Below, piece after piece: positions 60,387 to 64,000 of a stretch of DNA of 64,000 bases. The notes beneath the pieces were generated by a model, which did no database searches, was not told where the DNA came from, and worked only from the letters and a program-made list of their open reading frames with translations. The stretch is taken from NCBI GenBank assembly GCA_038363925.1, contig JAQQWL010000011.1, positions 7,192,001-7,256,000 on the forward strand, read 5' to 3'. The stretch's first letter is position 1. Each line of letters begins with the position of its first letter. The stretch is from Apiospora phragmitis (taxonomy: Eukaryota; Ascomycota; Sordariomycetes; Amphisphaeriales; Apiosporaceae). Both the position numbers and the translations under genes were made by a program.

Positions 60387-61711
60387 GTAATAACAGATAT
60401 GTCTATTACAGGGGCCGGACGGGCGGACGGACCGAACACATCCCCGAACAAGGAAAGAGGGGGAGTGTTTACTCCGTAGTTCGATCTGAGTTGAGCTTGA
60501 GGATGAAAACATCTGTCCGTACCCGGTCAATACCGCGCGTCGTTCGGTCTGGGGTGAAGAAAACACGGGGGTTCCATTTTCGCTACCACTGACTAGTGCT
60601 TGGGCGAACTATAATTTTCCCATTGCAACCCCAATCTACCCCCCACCACGGCGGTTCCCCTCATCACGATCACCATGACGCAAGATCTAGGAAGATTCCG
60701 CGGTCTTTGGGCAGCAAGATGCCAAAATCATGACGTACAATTGGGAGAGGGGGGGGGGGGGACACCGGGCACGCACAATGAATGAGAGCTCTGCTTTTCT
60801 CGGGAAGACGTGTATATCCCAAAGATGTATATATATGCCTGATAATAATCAATTACCTATGAACAGCTATTTTGCAAAAGTGCCAAGATAATCAGACGCT
60901 TCAAAATTGGATTTACAAACAACAAATAAAGAACTAAGAAATCATGCCCGAAATCGAGACCGTCTCTGGCTCCGAGCTCCTTATCATGGGCGGCGGCAGC
61001 TCGCCCTGCGGATGGAAGCCGCACGAGGATATCGAAGTTATACTCCTCGCGGTGAATGAAATCACACAAACCTTTTCACTCTCATGGGGGGTTTTCCGCG
61101 CCGGGCCAAACAATCCAATCTCTTCGTACTGACCTTGCCGTTCTCATAGCCCACAGGAGATACCACGGGTACAGGCGGCGACGATGATGTTACGGATTGG
61201 TGACCGATGATAATGATACGTTTCTAAAAGGGTCACGCTGATGAGGGGTTTTCGGGGATCAAATGGCTTCTGGGCCGACGCTTTATTCAAATTAAAATAT
61301 TGGTCATGGCATATTGTGTTTCCCATTTTCATTTATCCATTAAGCCTCTCGGGGAAAGGCTCTGGGGCTTATTCCATGTTAGATGTGTAATACAAGAGAT
61401 GACCTTCAAGTTGCCCGATTCAAGACTGGTTTCAGACATGCTCGCTACATCACTTATGAACAATATACTTCCTGGAGAAAGAAGGAATGAATAGGCGACT
61501 ACTGGGCTATACACAAAACACTAGAAATGAACAACTCAGAGGGGGGAATCGCATAATACACGCGATGTAAGTCCGCCAGCTAACGGGCGATTCTTACCAT
61601 CTCCTCATTTCCAATTCCATGGCCTTTATGACCAACTTCGTAAGCTAAACCAGCTTTATCGCGTCTATAAGCCATACCATACCAGTCCTGCAATTGTTGG
61701 AAATCACACGA
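60387..61711. other. Intergenic, one possible short ORF
   Basis: This contains a G13 run at 60749-60761. A 62-codon plus frame at 60944-61132 starts MPEIETVSGSELL and has GC-rich third positions for its first 36 codons, then loses that bias. It could be the first exon of a small gene, but no continuation is convincing. The rest is 3' flank of the phosphate carrier gene. Confidence 0.45.
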
Positions 61712-63166
61712 CTACTTCTTCTCTTCTGCTGCAGGGGCGCCGCCACCAGTGCTGGGGAAACCCATGAAAATCTTGAAGTAGTCCTGGGGATAAGAAGTCA
61801 GCAAAATCCGTACGGCATCCTTAAAACCCATAGCATGGTCTGCCACGGCATGCGAGACTTACATAGATCATCCACTGGAGACCGGTCAAGGTACCGATCA
61901 TGACGATTCGCACTGGCAGGCCGTTCCACAGTCCCATGAAGCCGATGTCGCGGTAATTACGGGCCACGGCGGCGCCGAAGCCTTCACCGGATGCGCGATT
62001 CGCGTTGAGTTTGCTGACCAGGACGTCGGCCGGGTGGGACACGATGGCACAGAGAATTCCGGCGAGGTAGCCACTGGCGAACGAGACACCGGTCTGGGCG
62101 GCCCTGCCGTAATCGCTCTTCTGGCCAGGTAGACGGGCGTACATCATTTCGACAATGGTTTCGAAAGAGGCGAATTTCTAACAGGATTAATTAGCTTATC
62201 ACGGCTTCAAGAAACATTAGGTTGCTGTTGCATGTTTTGCCAGAATGGACGGGGTAGGTAGGCTATACCATCATCGTATAGGGGATTTGTCGGCCCCAAA
62301 GGGGGTAGAGTCCCTTGTAGAGTCCACCGAAACCTTCCGCAGCCGTGATCTTGGAGAAACCATCAAGGGTTCCCGTGTACGGCGGAGGAATAGTTGTCTG
62401 CATGCGGACCTTGACGGCTTCAAAGGGGCAAAGCGCGATATCGGCGAGGAACTCGGCAGACGCGGATGCGGCCAGATACAGTCCGGTCTTGTACTTGTAG
62501 GCATTTTCCGGGCCGGCAAGGTCGGCATAGGTCTTCTTGAAGTACTCATACCTTCGGCGTCATGTTAAGCCACCCTTTCGGTATACTTAAGGTCTGCATG
62601 CAGCATTTACTTACCAGCCATACTTGAATGCACCCTGGGCCGAGTAGCCGAAGAACGTCGGGCCCCATCCCGTGAATATTCCTCGGAGGCCTTCCTGGCG
62701 GTAGATCATCTTCCAAGCCTGGAAGTTGCCCTTGTACAACTTCGAGTCGACCTGGCGGCGGCACTTGACCAGGTCCAATGGAGTCACGGCCGTGTGCGTC
62801 AGCCCCTAACAACGGTGTTAGTCATTGGCTCAGCTGACATGGTTTTGGCTCTGGCTCTGGTTGGTGTCACACTCACGCAAGCCATCAGCCCGCCAAATGT
62901 ACAAGCGGCATAGTAGCCGGGCGAGTAGAGCTCGAGCTGGCCCGTCTTGGCCTTGGTGGCGGCACTGGCCTTGTCGAATTCGGCCTGCGCTTCGGTACTC
63001 AGCTTCCTGGCCTTGTTCTTGGCATCGTCCACGACGGAGAAGGCGCCGTACAGCTCGGGGCGGGCCTGGTACGGCGTGGCCTGGGAGCGTCGCGGGTAAG
63101 GCGCGAGGGCGCGGGAGAGCCGAAGCTCTGCTGCAGGATGCTGGGACTAGGAAACAGTCCAGACAT
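61712..63166 (-). CDS. Mitochondrial phosphate carrier (Mir1/PiC, SLC25; one frame break)
   Basis: Five exons: 63166-62877, 62805-62615, 62551-62269, 62177-61863 and 61783-61712. Three carrier repeats are visible with signature motifs TPLDLVKCRR, CPFEAVKVR and HPADVLVSKL. GLTHTAVTPLDL, TGWGPTFFGYSAQG and LYPLWGRQIPYTMMKFASFE are specific for the phosphate carrier. It imports phosphate with protons across the inner membrane for ATP synthesis. The N-terminal 70 residues form a presequence-like Ala/Arg-rich stretch. Exons sum to 1151 nt, one short of a multiple of three. The break is at about 63115-63119, between LQQSFGS and RALAPYPRRSQATPYQ; with one base restored the protein has 383 residues. 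Confidence 0.93.
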
Positions 63167-64000
63167 GATTATGGAGGTGTCATCAATCTATCTGAACTAC
63201 GGGCCGTATCTGCTACTGCTGAGTCGGTGATCAGGTTAGCCCTAGATCGCGGGATCTGCTTTGCACACACGACGACTCTGGGCGCTTGTTGTAAAGAAAG
63301 TAGCAACCATGTTGAGTGCCTGGCAAGGGCGGGGAACGGACGAACATACATGTCAAAGCCTCTCTACGACTTGAGCTGGAATGCACAAGGTCCTCGAAAC
63401 AATGGCGTTTTGTCTTCGATCAGGTAGGGTAGAGTCAAGTTTGAATGGGAACGAAGTTGATTATATCAAGCAGAGAATTGACAGGGAAAGGAAGTGATGT
63501 TGAATTGGGGTATCATGATGATAGGGAGTCATTTAAGTGCCATCCGCGACGTGATTACCCGACTGTCCCATCCCATTGGCCGTCTCGCTGACTGGCAGCA
63601 TCCTACCCTACTGAAGGAGGGAAGGTGGGAGAGCTTGATGGTGGTCACCGTGGTCAGGACGGAGTTAAACTTTGATAGCTCCATTAGACCCTTGAAGCTC
63701 CTCGTGCTACATATATCAGGTCTCGTATTCTCCTGCGTTTTCCAACTTATTATCTGCGCCGTTGTTTTTGTAAGATGGAGATTGAGGCACAGTAAGTAAG
63801 TGATCATGACCGTCGCCCGAGTACGAAACCCTACCTGCACCCAAGATTGTGTTGGAAGTCATGCATCTTCAATAACTTGGGAGGTCTTGGAGGTCAAAAG
63901 CAGCGCTACCGTCTTAGACAATGGAGGCCCCACACTTCGAGGTCCGCAGCCGCTATTGAAAACCCCCCACCTTCTGAGAAATAGTGCCAGCATCATCCCA
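63167..64000. other. Upstream region of phosphate carrier
   Basis: About 830 bases to the window edge, including the carrier promoter. Short frames on both strands have no features. Confidence 0.6.

Noticed and set aside
1..64000. CRISPR array, bacterial operons or ribosome binding sites
   Set aside because: The window is eukaryotic with spliceosomal introns; no spaced direct repeats of CRISPR form were seen.

Overview
The window looks like nuclear DNA from a filamentous ascomycete (Pezizomycotina, most likely a Sordariomycete). Genes are interrupted by many short introns of about 50-100 nt with GTAAGT/GTGAGT donors and CTAAC/CTGAC-like branch sites. The gene set is typical of these fungi: CreB deubiquitinase, Pib1-like FYVE/RING protein, hybrid histidine kinase, secreted S8 protease and F-box proteins. 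The left end is an AT-rich block with the composition expected after repeat-induced point mutation (RIP).

Layout. 1-1800: AT-rich, gene-free, RIP-like relic. 1.8-6.5 kb: sparse, with a probable small secreted protein near 5.4 kb. 6.6-12.4 kb (minus): Pib1-like FYVE/RING E3 ligase, then a 915-residue hybrid histidine kinase. 14.4-16.3 kb (plus): Kes1/Osh4-type oxysterol-binding protein with seven exons, convergent with intronless U2AF small subunit (17.1-17.8 kb). 19.3-26.8 kb: minus-strand block of a sugar transporter, an aldo-keto reductase, a small coiled-coil protein and a secreted subtilisin-like protease. 28.0-28.7 kb: fragments of a decayed gene. 29.0-29.7 kb: GNAT acetyltransferase. 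30.5-34.3 kb: large conserved-looking protein (about 1241 residues) that I do not recognise. 36.6-39.5 kb: ALG12 and YOS1, head to head. 40.1-42.5 kb: CreB. 46.4-47.8 kb: F-box-like protein. 48.3-49.6 kb: actin-capping protein beta. 49.6-56.7 kb: a 7 kb stretch with no supportable gene. 56.7-58.0 kb: NAD-dependent epimerase-like protein. 58.8-60.4 kb: a second F-box protein. 61.7-63.2 kb: mitochondrial phosphate carrier.

Functional themes are mostly core eukaryotic: lipid transport and endosomal ubiquitination (Osh4-like, Pib1-like), ER glycosylation and ER-Golgi traffic (ALG12, YOS1), splicing (U2AF), actin (CAP2) and mitochondrial phosphate import. The accessory layer is carbon scavenging (transporter, reductase, secreted protease, CreB) and signalling (histidine kinase).

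The most striking sequence-level property is technical. At least 17 single-base frame breaks fall in ten otherwise intact genes, and about half lie in runs of 4-7 G or C. With splice sites assigned, correcting exactly the inferred number of bases gives a total length divisible by three in every case. I read these as assembly or read errors rather than pseudogenes, so automated gene models here will be truncated or split. I did not find a convincing new multi-gene system.
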